Shown here: positions 16,101 through 24,266 of the stretch, piece after piece
Layout: each line of letters begins with the position of its first letter
Position numbering within the stretch: position 1 is the first letter of the stretch
NCBI GenBank assembly: GCA_045660445.1
Contig: JAZRDR010000012.1
Span: 62,001-126,000, forward strand
Source: Faeciplasma sp045660445
Lineage (GTDB): Bacteria > Bacillota > Clostridia > Oscillospirales > Ruminococcaceae
Length of the DNA: 64,000 nucleotides
Direction of reading: 5' to 3'
Translations under genes and position numbers: made by a program
The notes under the pieces: generated by a model
The model's input: the letters and a program-made list of their open reading frames with translations, nothing else
Databases searched by the model: none
Told to the model about the DNA's origin: nothing

Positions 16101-16124
16101 TTCAATTCCCTCTTTCTCCGCCAA
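16101..16124 (+). repeat. Attachment-like direct repeat, copy 2
   Basis: Exact 24-base copy of 15869-15892, again followed at once by a strong A/T-flanked terminator. It encodes only the T-arm 3' half and acceptor 3' strand, so it is not a functional tRNA. Confidence 0.8.
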
Positions 16125-17096
16125 AACAAAAAGCCACCCAAAGGGGTGGTTTTTTGTTTTGATAAAGCATTGATGTTGAACCCGAGCGCCGAAGGACAGG
16201 TGTGTTTCTACCTTCGCTTGCCTTTGGTGTTTGCAGGTCCTTTCGCACCGGCGCAAGCTCAATGTCTTTGCCATATACGTTGTAGGTGCCCATGTGGGCA
16301 ACAGGAGCGAGGTCGTTTTGGGATAAAGAAAAGGCGTCATCTTTCGATGATGCCTTTATATTTTCATTTAGCCGAGCGTTTTCGCTCTGGAAATCATCTC
16401 TTCCTCTGTGCTGCTGGTTGAGATAATTTCTAATAACTGCTCCGCGAGTTGTTCCTTTTCTCTTTCCGTCTTGCCAGCCATACACTCCGTTATTTCCGCC
16501 CTTGTATGATATGACACGTCCTTCTCCGAAAGCATTTTGCACATAGCGCACCGCTTCGGACTTACCAAGTTTTCCTCTTTCAACATCAAATATTATCTCC
16601 TTTAAGACTTCAAATTCTGTAGCATGTTCCGTCAGCACTTCAACAATTTTTCTTACATTCGGCGCATCATAATCCCCGTCAGTGAAAACTATTTTGTTTC
16701 CAATTGGAAGCATATATTCGCCGCTTAAGTTTTGCTGGAATGCATTGCTGCCTTGATTTATCTGACTTATCTTTTCATGGAATTGCTTGTTTTCCTCGAT
16801 AGAAAAAATCTTTGCTTTGTATACCCAATTTATGCTGCTGTTGTTCTGTGTTGTCGCACGGTTAACAACAGACAACGGGCTATTACTATTATACAGTATT
16901 TCTTCAACATTTTCAAGGCTATCGCTTAACGAATACTTCATATCATCGGAAGCAACAGGAGCAACGTCTTCGCTCAAAGAAAACTTTCCATTGACATTTT
17001 CAGCGGAAGGTGATATATTACTAGTATAACTGATAAGTTCATAGTTGACTGGCAATTGGAGCCTAGTAAGCTGTGACCACTTATCGGTGTCGAACC
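16102..17096 (-). pseudogene. Truncated phage/ICE polyvalent-type protein (5' and natural 3' ends missing)
   Basis: A frame of about 330 codons is open on the minus strand from a stop at 17097-17099 down to 16102. The only initiators near the left are a TTG at 17055 with no ribosome binding site. The product has low-complexity linkers typical of large prophage or conjugative-element proteins in Clostridia ('GKFSLSEDVAPVASDD', 'KYSLSDS', 'FSLSQNDLAPVAHMGTYNV') around a compact block 'LPIGNKIVFTDGDYDAPNVR' to 'KRKGTTRGAVIRNYLNQQ'. The frame ends by running through the terminator and the second tRNA 3'-end copy ('FCFGGERGN'), so its last residues are not protein-like and the natural end is lost. 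Assignment to the polyvalent class is from style, not a confirmed domain. Confidence 0.5.
16123..16160 (+). terminator. Terminator after the second tRNA 3'-end copy
   Basis: CCACCC/GGGTGG core (16134-16139, 16144-16149) extended by A-rich/T-rich flanks to about 17 bp, T-run 16150-16160. If copy 2 marks the old chromosomal junction, this was probably the original terminator of the tRNA operon. Confidence 0.8.
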
Positions 17097-17146
17097 GCTA
17101 ATGTCGGGGAATTGGACCCCGGGATTTAAGGCGGTTCTTTTTTTCG
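17086..17146 (+). terminator. Orphan two-tier hairpin with T-run
   Basis: Outer stem GAACCGC (17092-17098) / GCGGTTC (17131-17137), inner stem CGGGG (17105-17109) / CCCCG (17117-17121), followed by nine T's. It looks like a plus-strand terminator, but no plus-strand gene precedes it; it may end an unrecognised small RNA or be a leftover of the integrated element. Confidence 0.5.
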
Positions 17147-17171
17147 CTCATTTCACATCCTCTTCCCCAAT

Positions 17172-17206
17172 AAAAATTCCCCACTCAATCAAACGACTGA
17201 GTGGGG
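17172..17206 (-). terminator. Terminator after the ABC permease gene
   Basis: Perfect 9-bp stem CCCCACTCA (17179-17187) / TGAGTGGGG (17198-17206); T-rich on the minus side (AATTTTTA) and also on the plus side, so possibly bidirectional. Confidence 0.85.
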
Positions 17207-17213
17207 TTTTGTT

Positions 17214-18572
17214 TTACTCGGATTTAATTGCTTCAAGTGCGCTTATCTTTACTGCTCGGTTTGCAGGGGCAAAGCCGGAAATTAGCCCTATAAGAGTTGA
17301 GAAGCTAAGTGCCAAAAGCACAAGCCACAACGGAATTATCGACACGGGAGTGTCGCCCATCGTTCCAAGCAAGCTTGACATTACACCCTGACCGAAATAG
17401 TTCATTCCGATGGAGATGGCATAGCTTAAAAGTGTTCCGATGATTCCGCCCAAAAGGCCGATGAGTCCTGCCTCGACCAAGAATGCCGCGCGGATATTCG
17501 AAACAAAGCAGCCCAAAACCTTCATAATGCCGATCTCTTTTGTGCGTTCATAAATGGACATTATCATGGTGTTTGTGATACTGAGTGCCGCAACAAACAA
17601 GCTTATTGCCGCCAAACAGCCCAAAACAAGCTGGATTATATTCAGCGTTTTCTTCATTTCATTTCGGGTGTCTGCCATGCTTGAACAGCTAAAGCCCATC
17701 GACTCGATCTCGGCTTCAACATCCTCGACGTCGTTGATATCCTCGCATACGACCTTGAGATATGTATACTCCGGGTCGCCGGAATCTTTTATGCCGTTGC
17801 GGCGGTTATAGCCGGCAATGATATCCTTTGCAACGTTGATATCAACAAGCACGCTGTATACTGTCTCCCAGTTGGGATCCTGCATAAGAACTGCCGAGCA
17901 GTTAAGCTCGTATTCATATCCCCTGCCGCCATATTGATATCTGCCCTCGTCATCGGTTTGCTTGGTGTTGTTTATGGCAACCAAGATTTTCTCGTCCTGA
18001 GGGTCGATAAACGGAAGCGTATACGTTCCGTCGCTTAAATACTGCTTCCAGGTGTATTGCTTGTCGCCGCGCTTGCGGGTATCCCTAAAGTTATATGCAG
18101 TTTCGTTTCCGAAGATTATCGTGGTGGAATATTCGCTTTCTTCAGGGAATTCGCCCGTTTCGGGAGTGTAACCCATTTTGTCTAACAGTGAAAAGTCAAC
18201 ACCGTATATCTCTGTCCAGTCCATGCGATAGCGGTCACTTCTGCCGGCGGCAATGGTGACCATGTTTGAATCGACACTTAATCTTGGGATGACATAGGAT
18301 ACATTCTCGATAGATTTGATTGTTTCAACGGCGGCATCATCAAGGGTTATATCATCCTCGCCGCCGTAATTCCAATTATAGATGGTGATGGCGTTTAAGT
18401 CGCCCCACGAGGCGAGCATATTATCCATTGCAAGATTCATGCCCAAGCCCAATGAGATCATGACGATAACAGCGCAGGAGCCGATAACAACACCGATAAC
18501 GGTCAGCATCGTTCTGCCTTTTCGTCGCCATAAATTCTTAAAGGCCATTGAAATGATATCAAATATCTTCAT
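17214..18572 (-). CDS. MacB/FtsX-type ABC transporter permease
   Basis: Integral membrane subunit of a type VII ABC (mechanotransmission) system, 452 residues. It begins 'IISMAFKNLWRRKGRTMLTV' with the first transmembrane helix to about residue 45, then a MacB-type extracytoplasmic domain (about 50-310), then three C-terminal helices within the FtsX domain ('SIYERTKEIGIMKVLG' coupling helix near 335, and 'GFAPANRAVKISALEAIKSE' at the end). The start overlaps the preceding gene by 14 bases. With the ATPase and the CARDB-like protein it forms a three-gene operon that would move a lipid, peptide or lipoprotein substrate, or act as an efflux/sensing device; the substrate cannot be read from sequence. 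Confidence 0.9.
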   Translation of the reverse strand: MKIFDIISMAFKNLWRRKGRTMLTVIGVVIGSCAVIVMISLGLGMNLAMDNMLASWGDLNAITIYNWNYGGEDDITLDDAAVETIKSIENVSYVIPRLSVDSNMVTIAAGRSDRYRMDWTEIYGVDFSLLDKMGYTPETGEFPEESEYSTTIIFGNETAYNFRDTRKRGDKQYTWKQYLSDGTYTLPFIDPQDEKILVAINNTKQTDDEGRYQYGGRGYEYELNCSAVLMQDPNWETVYSVLVDINVAKDIIAGYNRRNGIKDSGDPEYTYLKVVCEDINDVEDVEAEIESMGFSCSSMADTRNEMKKTLNIIQLVLGCLAAISLFVAALSITNTMIMSIYERTKEIGIMKVLGCFVSNIRAAFLVEAGLIGLLGGIIGTLLSYAISIGMNYFGQGVMSSLLGTMGDTPVSIIPLWLVLLALSFSTLIGLISGFAPANRAVKISALEAIKSE

Positions 18573-20619
18573 CGTCTTCGTCTACTCCGAGCTTGGCTCT
18601 TCTCTTTTTCTTAACAGCAACGATAATTATGATCAATATGATAAGTCCGGCACCGCCGCCGACAGCATACCATGCCCAATCGGGAAGCAAGCTTTCTTCG
18701 ATGGGTTCTTCGTACATCGGATCATCATATATTGGCTCATCCCACATGATATCTTCGTAATACATCTCCTGTGCGGTTATAACGAAGGGGATGACCTGCT
18801 CTTTTTGATTTCCGTTTGCGTCTTCATATGTGATGACAAGCTCGCAAGAGATATCACCGGCCATGTTCGGGGTAAGCTCGGCATCGTAATATTCTTCTCT
18901 GCCGCTTTCAATGTTGCCGATATAATAAGAGCTTTCCTGCATGTCGAAGCCCTCACCTCTGATAGATGCGGTTACGTTATAAACTCCGCTCTTTCCCATG
19001 TTTACAAGGCTTGTGGAAACATAGCAATATTCTCCAACGTATACGACATAGTTGGGATAATAAGGATCGTTAACAACAAGTCTATCCTCCTGCTGAAGAG
19101 GGATATTGATAGTTTCTCTTACTGTGCTTGCCTGATAACGTTTGCCGTTAACTGTATATTCATAAGAGAATGAAATATCGATAGGATAACTGTTGGGAGT
19201 GGCATCCGATTTTGCAAGCATCTCAAGGGTAATGCTGTTTGTTCCCTTGGTCTCGATCTTTTCGAAGAAGAAGGAGTTTGCGGAATTAGATGCGGAATAA
19301 GCGATGCTTCCGTCAATACTTGAGGATGCGCCGTTAACGGTTATCTTAAGGTTTTCGATGGTAGCTTCGTTTGATGCGTTTTCAAAGGTTACTGTAAGAG
19401 GGAACTTTGTTCCTGCAACAACAAACTCGCCGCCGAAATCATAGTCGGTGATGATTATGTTGGGGGCGAAAACTTCGGTGGTGTCTTCGGGCAAAGTGTT
19501 TTCCTCAGGCTTGCAGGAGAGTGTGCAGTAAACTACTGAGCTAACATTGCCATAGCTTATCTCAACGGGCAAAACTTCACGTGTAGAAGAAATGCCGTCA
19601 CAGCCGATAAGCTCGAAGGAGAGCTTTATTGTTTCTCCTGCTTCGATGGAGAAATCTTTATATGTAAGCCCCCCGTTAACGGCGAACTTGATGCCGTCAA
19701 GGTTTCCAATATTAACTCGTGCCTTTTCGATGTCCTTATCGCCCGAGTTTTCAAGTATGAGGGTGAGTGTAAACACTCTGTCGGGGCGAATTCTGTTCGA
19801 GCTTACGGTATAGTCAGTCATAGTAAGATCGAGCTCGCCTGACATTGCTTCCTCGCCCTTGGGCTCGCAAGTCAAGATGATATCGCTCGTGGTGCTTAAC
19901 TTTTCGTCGCCGATGGTGTATTCAGCCAAAGCGGTAACAGTCTCTCTTACAGAAGATATTCCGTCGCAGGCAATGAGATCGAACATAACGGTTGCAGTCT
20001 CGCCGTTGGCGATGTCAACAGTTTTATAGGTGAATCCTCCGTCGATAACAAACTTGGATTCGCTTAAAGAAGGGAGCGAGACCTTAATGTCAGTAAGGTC
20101 GGTTCCGGTTTTATTTGTGAGAGCGAAAACAACAAAGAATTCATCACCGGGCTTGATAACGTCAACGTCGGTGGTATAGGACGAGAAGGTCAATCCGCCC
20201 ATATCGATATCGTTTACTACTCTGACAGGAATAGTTAACGACTGAGAGCCGATGTATGCATTTGCCGAGTCATACATGTTGATGTTTAAGCTAAGGTCAT
20301 ATGTTCCGCTCTGTGCAGTCAAGGGAGCAGAAATAAAGGTTTGGAAGGAAGGATATTGACCTGCGCTTTCCTGCTCATAATAGCTTTCTGCAACTACAGC
20401 ATCCGAGCTTGAGGTTATCATTCCTCTTACTTTTGCAGCAGAAGTTGTACCTATCGGTGAAAGAGAAACTGTCAGCACGCTTGACGATCCTGCGCTAATT
20501 ATATTTCCCGAAACCGCCGAAACGATATATCCGCTTGCTTCGTCTGCAAATGCTGTTAGGCTCATACAGCCAAGCGCATATATAAGCGTTACTATAACAA
20601 CAAGAATTTTATTTTTCAT
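18559..20619 (-). CDS. Secreted, membrane-anchored protein with CARDB/Ig-like repeats, partner of ABC transporter
   Basis: 686 residues: Sec signal peptide ('ILVVIVTLIYALGCMSLTAFA', cut after about residue 25), then four to five beta-sandwich repeats of the CARDB/alpha-galactosidase-NEW3 kind, two of which share 'FVIDGGFTYKTVDIANGET' and 'FAVNGGLTYKDFSIEAGET'-like blocks, and a C-terminal transmembrane helix ('AVGGGAGLIILIIIIVAV') with a basic stop-transfer and acidic tail. The ATG at 20619 has AAGGA nine bases upstream, favoured over 21 extra in-frame codons; it overlaps the ATPase gene end by 11 bases. Such proteins next to MacB-type permeases may act as the periplasmic-adaptor counterpart in Gram-positives, facing the wall; this role is inferred. 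Confidence 0.8.
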   Translation of the reverse strand: MKNKILVVIVTLIYALGCMSLTAFADEASGYIVSAVSGNIISAGSSSVLTVSLSPIGTTSAAKVRGMITSSSDAVVAESYYEQESAGQYPSFQTFISAPLTAQSGTYDLSLNINMYDSANAYIGSQSLTIPVRVVNDIDMGGLTFSSYTTDVDVIKPGDEFFVVFALTNKTGTDLTDIKVSLPSLSESKFVIDGGFTYKTVDIANGETATVMFDLIACDGISSVRETVTALAEYTIGDEKLSTTSDIILTCEPKGEEAMSGELDLTMTDYTVSSNRIRPDRVFTLTLILENSGDKDIEKARVNIGNLDGIKFAVNGGLTYKDFSIEAGETIKLSFELIGCDGISSTREVLPVEISYGNVSSVVYCTLSCKPEENTLPEDTTEVFAPNIIITDYDFGGEFVVAGTKFPLTVTFENASNEATIENLKITVNGASSSIDGSIAYSASNSANSFFFEKIETKGTNSITLEMLAKSDATPNSYPIDISFSYEYTVNGKRYQASTVRETINIPLQQEDRLVVNDPYYPNYVVYVGEYCYVSTSLVNMGKSGVYNVTASIRGEGFDMQESSYYIGNIESGREEYYDAELTPNMAGDISCELVITYEDANGNQKEQVIPFVITAQEMYYEDIMWDEPIYDDPMYEEPIEESLLPDWAWYAVGGGAGLIILIIIIVAVKKKRRAKLGVDEDDEDI

Positions 20620-21352
20620 CACTGTCAATCCTTTCCGTCTCTTTTTGTTTATCCAAATCGTATTTCGAGATGTTTTTCTCAACGCTTGTTATCTCGCCGT
20701 CGATTATATGTACTATTTTGTCGGCATATTTACTTATGCCAAGGTCATGAGTTACCAAAACCAATGTGAGACCATGCTTGCGGCACATCTCGACCATAAG
20801 CTTCATAACTTCCTCTGTGGTGTGAGAGTCGAGATTTCCCGTCGGCTCGTCCGCAAAGATCACGGATGGCTTTGTTACAAATGCTCTGGCGATGCCCACT
20901 CTTTGCTGCTGACCGCCTGACATTTGAGAGGGCTTGTGCTTCATTCGGTTTGCAAGCGAGACGCTTTTAAGCATCTTAGCGGCAATCTTCTCTCGTCTCT
21001 TTTTAGGGACGCCCTTGAACATAAGCGGCATTGCGACATTTTCAAGAGCTGTGAGCTGATTCAAAAGATTATATGACTGGAACACAAAGCCCAGATATTG
21101 CTGTCTAAACTTCGCAAGCTTTTTTTCACTCAGCCTTGTTATCTCGGTTCCTTTTATCTTAACGCTTCCGCGTGTTGGCTTTTCAAGACCTGCAAGCATA
21201 TTTAAAAGCGTTGACTTGCCCGAACCCGAGGTTCCCAAAACACAGCATATCTCACCCTTTTCAATGTCGAGATTTATGTTTTTAAGGGCACGTACCCTTT
21301 CCGTTCCAAGCTTATATGTCTTTTTGAGATCTCTTATTTCAATGATTGCCAA
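20609..21352 (-). CDS. ABC transporter ATP-binding protein (MacB/LolD type)
   Basis: 247-residue nucleotide-binding subunit: Walker A 'LGTSGSGKSTLLNMLAG' near residue 38, Q-loop 'FVFQSYNLLNQLT', signature 'MSGGQQQRVGIARA' near 138, Walker B 'VIFADEPTGNLD', H-loop 'LVTHD'. The likely start is TTG at 21352, six bases after GGGAGGTG; longer starts at 21373 include that site. The C-terminus carries an extra charged tail of about 30 residues. First gene of the three-gene export operon. Confidence 0.93.
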   Translation of the reverse strand: MAIIEIRDLKKTYKLGTERVRALKNINLDIEKGEICCVLGTSGSGKSTLLNMLAGLEKPTRGSVKIKGTEITRLSEKKLAKFRQQYLGFVFQSYNLLNQLTALENVAMPLMFKGVPKKRREKIAAKMLKSVSLANRMKHKPSQMSGGQQQRVGIARAFVTKPSVIFADEPTGNLDSHTTEEVMKLMVEMCRKHGLTLVLVTHDLGISKYADKIVHIIDGEITSVEKNISKYDLDKQKETERIDSDEK

Positions 21353-21387
21353 GCGCTCACCTCCCAAGTACAATATATCACACTAAT

Positions 21388-21420
21388 TATACACTTTAAC
21401 TCGCCAAAATATTGCACTTT
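21388..21420 (-). promoter_or_regulatory. Probable promoter of the ABC operon
   Basis: Minus strand TATAAT lies about 35 bases before the ATPase start, in an AT-rich stretch; no good -35 hexamer is found at 16-18 bases, so only the -10 is supported. Confidence 0.45.
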
Positions 21421-21529
21421 TTTATGAATAATTTCTTAATAAACTCTTAACAACGGGGTTTCCGCTGCCAAAAGCGGCGAGCAAGGAGCGCTGTGCGGTG
21501 GCGGGGTTCGTAAAGACTCCCCCCAAAAA

Positions 21530-21568
21530 AATAAAAAGCCTGCCCATTGCAAGCGCAATGAGCAGGCT
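21530..21568 (-). terminator. Terminator of the GH5 operon
   Basis: Fourteen-bp stem with one mismatch, AGCCTGC.CATTGC (21537-21550) / GCAATG.GCAGGCT (21555-21568), followed on the minus strand by TTTTTATTTTTTT. Confidence 0.9.
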
Positions 21569-21575
21569 GTGTTGA

Positions 21576-23201
21576 TTATTCTAAATCTTTAAGTGCATCC
21601 ATGAAGCCGTTATAAACAGGGAGTGTATTGTCATAGATCTTAAGCTTTCTTCTATCAAAGAAACCGTAAGACTCTGTGCCGGTCGAATCACTTCCGTTGT
21701 CCCAAACAATGATAGTCATGCCGGCTTTTTTGGTCTTAGTAACAAAGTAATAAGCCCATTCATATCTTGCATCGGGGTTGTTTTTATTGATAGCACCGGT
21801 CTCTCCGACGATTACAGGGACACCTTTCTTTACAAACTTGTTATAAAGCTTATCGACAAAGTCGTTGACCTGACTTTTTTCGGAGTGTCCAAAGGTTACT
21901 TTGTTCATTCCGTCGCCCATTACAAGATCATAAGGAGTGTAAGCATGAGCCGAAAGGATGAGCTTATCCTTAGCAGAGTCTGTCGGCATTTTAAAGTATT
22001 CGTTAATCGCATTATATGGCGAAGCACCATATGGAGTAATCATCAAAAATCTTTCAGCGTTGTTTCCACCCGATGAACGAACAGCATCGACAAATATCTG
22101 ATTAAACTCATTTATATATTTCGCTGCATCTTGGCAATCCTTAGATTTGCTATCGAACGACCATTCATAGTTTGTTCCTGCAAGTCTTGGTTCGTTCATA
22201 GATTCGAATATAAGGTGTCGGTCATAATCCTTGAAACGCTCGGCAACTTGTGACCAAACAGACTGCATATACTTCTTAGCTTTTGCGTAATTCTCTGTCG
22301 AAGGATAATACATGTCATTGTCGTGGTGAGAGTTAATGATTACGTACAGTCCGTTCTTGTAAGCATAGTCAACAACTTCCTGAACGCGGTCCATCCACTT
22401 TTTATCAACGGTGTAGTTGCTTCCGGAAACGTGCTTATTCCACGAAACAGGAATTCTGATGGTGTTAAAGCCAAGTTCTTTAAGCTTTAAGATCATTGCC
22501 TCGGTGGTCGTGGGCTGACCCCAAGAGTTTTCTCCGTCAGGAGCGTCAAGGGTGTTGCCCAAGTTCCAACCGATCTTCATGTCTGCAACCAATTCCATTG
22601 CGCTAAGCTTGGAATCGTCTTTTGGAGTCTCTACCTGCTCCTCGGGCTTCTGTGACTGGGCAGGTTTTTCGGTTTCAGCAGGCTTGGGAGCTTCGTTGGT
22701 AAGATAACTTCCGGAAACGAAGTATTCTCCACCTTCGAACTTGATTCTATACCAGCCGTTTGCAGCTTTACCTGTTACCTGAACCTTTTCGCCTTTGTCA
22801 AGGTGTCCAACACGCTCGCTGTTAGCATCAGGCTTTGTACGAACGTTTACACTTGATTTAGCGTACATATAAACCTCACCCGAGATATCCTCGACAGCGA
22901 TGGTAGCTTCAGTTGTGGTGACAGTTGTAGCTTCGGTCGTTGTAGCTTCGGTTGTGGAAGCTTCAGTAGTGGTAGCTTCAGTTGTGGTTGTGGTAGCTTC
23001 GGTTGTGGTCGGCTCAGTTGTGACTTCTTCGGGAGTAGTAGTTGTAACCTCGGAAGTAGGCTCTTCGGTTGTGGTTACAGCCGGATCGTCTGTCACCTGT
23101 GTATCAGGCGTATCAACCTCGCCATTTGCGGGATTTGCACATCCTGCAAAAACAGTTGCCATTAAAAGCAACGCTAAAACTAATGATAATACTTTTTTCA
23201 T
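21576..23201 (-). CDS. GH5 endoglucanase lipoprotein with Thr-rich linker and SH3b domain
   Basis: Surface-anchored endo-beta-glucanase of 541 residues. A lipoprotein signal ends 'MATVFAGC' with the lipidated Cys at 21. A Thr/Glu/Ala linker of repeated TTTEA-like units covers about 42-105; a bacterial SH3 domain follows ('SSVNVRTKPDANSERVGHL', about 110-170), a Pro/Glu linker, then GH5 from about 205 to 535. The GH5 block has the 'IGWNLGNTLDA' opening, the acid/base Glu in 'IFESMNEPR' and the nucleophile Glu in 'VPVIVGETG'. The opening is that of subfamily 4-type enzymes, which act on cellulose, xyloglucan or mixed-linkage glucan. ATG at 23201 sits seven bases after the preceding gene's stop; GAGGA lies inside that gene's end. 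Last gene of a three-paralogue operon. Confidence 0.93.
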   Translation of the reverse strand: MKKVLSLVLALLLMATVFAGCANPANGEVDTPDTQVTDDPAVTTTEEPTSEVTTTTPEEVTTEPTTTEATTTTTEATTTEASTTEATTTEATTVTTTEATIAVEDISGEVYMYAKSSVNVRTKPDANSERVGHLDKGEKVQVTGKAANGWYRIKFEGGEYFVSGSYLTNEAPKPAETEKPAQSQKPEEQVETPKDDSKLSAMELVADMKIGWNLGNTLDAPDGENSWGQPTTTEAMILKLKELGFNTIRIPVSWNKHVSGSNYTVDKKWMDRVQEVVDYAYKNGLYVIINSHHDNDMYYPSTENYAKAKKYMQSVWSQVAERFKDYDRHLIFESMNEPRLAGTNYEWSFDSKSKDCQDAAKYINEFNQIFVDAVRSSGGNNAERFLMITPYGASPYNAINEYFKMPTDSAKDKLILSAHAYTPYDLVMGDGMNKVTFGHSEKSQVNDFVDKLYNKFVKKGVPVIVGETGAINKNNPDARYEWAYYFVTKTKKAGMTIIVWDNGSDSTGTESYGFFDRRKLKIYDNTLPVYNGFMDALKDLE

Positions 23202-23208
23202 TGTCACA

Positions 23209-24231
23209 TCAATCCTCAAGTCCTGCAAACAAGCCTTCCAAAACGCTTTTTGCGCTCTCGTGGAACTGGCAAGTATGCCTGTTTAATATACCGAATGAAC
23301 GGTCGTTATGATTATCCCACCAAACGCAAACAATTCCGTTCTTGCGTGCCTGCGAGATGAAATATTGGCACCATGCATATCTCGCATCGGGATTATCTTT
23401 ATTAAGAATTCCTATCTCACCGATGATGACATCAATGCCCTTTGAAACCAAATGCTCGTTCAAGCGCTCCATAATGTGCCTTACTTCTATTCTGTCCTTT
23501 TCGGTGAACTTTGCAATCTCTGACTTGTTGTTTAGACAAAGATTATAAGGAGAATAGGAGTGAACCGACTGAATTGTGCGGTTGTAAGGGTCAGTCGGGA
23601 AAACGTATTCAGGCATGCAGGCATACATTGGGTTTGCAGCATATGACGAAACCATGATATAGCGATCGGCATTTTTCTTACCGGATGCACGCACAGTATC
23701 AACAAAAAGCTGATTGAACTCGTTCATATATGCTACTGCCTTTTGAGCAAGTTCGGTACGCATATCCAAGTGCCATTCCTGCGGACATCTTATCATTCTT
23801 GGCTCGTTAAGATTCTCGAAAATAAGACGCTGATCGTAATCGCCGAAGCGCTCACAAACTTGAGACCATATCGCCTTGATATAGTTCTTTGAGTTTTCGG
23901 CGCCCTCGTCAGTTGGAGAGACTACTCTGTCATCGTGATGGATATTTACGATGACTGCCATATCATTTTCGAGGCCATAGTTCACAACTTCTTCGACTCT
24001 GTTGAGAAAGTCGGGCTGAATGATGAAATCAGGAGCTTCGGAAACGTGGCAATGCCATGAAACAGGCACACGAAGGGTGTTAAATCCGCCCTTTTTGATT
24101 CTTGTAATCATTTCCTTGGTGGTTACGGGATTGTGCCAGCTTGTTTCACCCATCGGCGCATCCAGCGTGTTACCCAAATTCCAACCAATCTTCATAAACT
24201 TTAAAAGTTCTTTAGAAGAGGAGAATGTCAT
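23209..24231 (-). CDS. GH5 endoglucanase without signal peptide
   Basis: 340 residues, essentially the bare GH5 barrel: 'MKIGWNLGNTLDAPMGETSW' near the start, acid/base Glu in 'LIFENLNEPR', nucleophile Glu in 'IDVIIGEIG'. No signal peptide, lipobox, linker or accessory module is seen, and the ATG at 24231 directly follows AAGGAGGG, so the missing export signal is not a start-site artefact. The protein should be cytoplasmic, which suggests a substrate that is an imported oligosaccharide rather than a polymer, unless export is non-classical. Middle gene of the GH5 operon. Confidence 0.92.
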   Translation of the reverse strand: MTFSSSKELLKFMKIGWNLGNTLDAPMGETSWHNPVTTKEMITRIKKGGFNTLRVPVSWHCHVSEAPDFIIQPDFLNRVEEVVNYGLENDMAVIVNIHHDDRVVSPTDEGAENSKNYIKAIWSQVCERFGDYDQRLIFENLNEPRMIRCPQEWHLDMRTELAQKAVAYMNEFNQLFVDTVRASGKKNADRYIMVSSYAANPMYACMPEYVFPTDPYNRTIQSVHSYSPYNLCLNNKSEIAKFTEKDRIEVRHIMERLNEHLVSKGIDVIIGEIGILNKDNPDARYAWCQYFISQARKNGIVCVWWDNHNDRSFGILNRHTCQFHESAKSVLEGLFAGLED

Positions 24232-24266
24232 AATAGTCCCTCCTTAACGATTATTCAATTTTCTAA

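Noticed and set aside
16368..16589. Minus-strand 73-codon frame with 'KTEREKEQLAEQLLEIIS'
   Set aside because: Different frame within the truncated mobile-element gene, whose own frame is longer and more protein-like; no ribosome binding site.
17086..17146. Possible tRNA or tmRNA fragment because of GGTTCGACACC and GGGGTCCAATTCCCC
   Set aside because: The T-arm-like pieces do not fold with an acceptor stem or CCA, and no tag reading frame or partner half is seen.
21455..21530. GC-rich stretch between the ABC operon and GH5 terminator as another hairpin cassette
   Set aside because: It contains only CCGCT/AGCGG as a short palindrome and none of the GCGAAGC centres; too weak to group with the others.
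22900..23060. CRISPR-like direct repeats
   Set aside because: The repeats are short, imperfect, in frame with Thr/Glu/Ala codons and have no spacers; no cas genes are in the window.
22900..23286. Plus-strand Val/Ser-rich frame opposite the GH5 linker, and the similar one at 40745-41227
   Set aside because: These are the reverse reading of the TTTEA codon repeats of real genes, so the openness is a by-product of the repeats.
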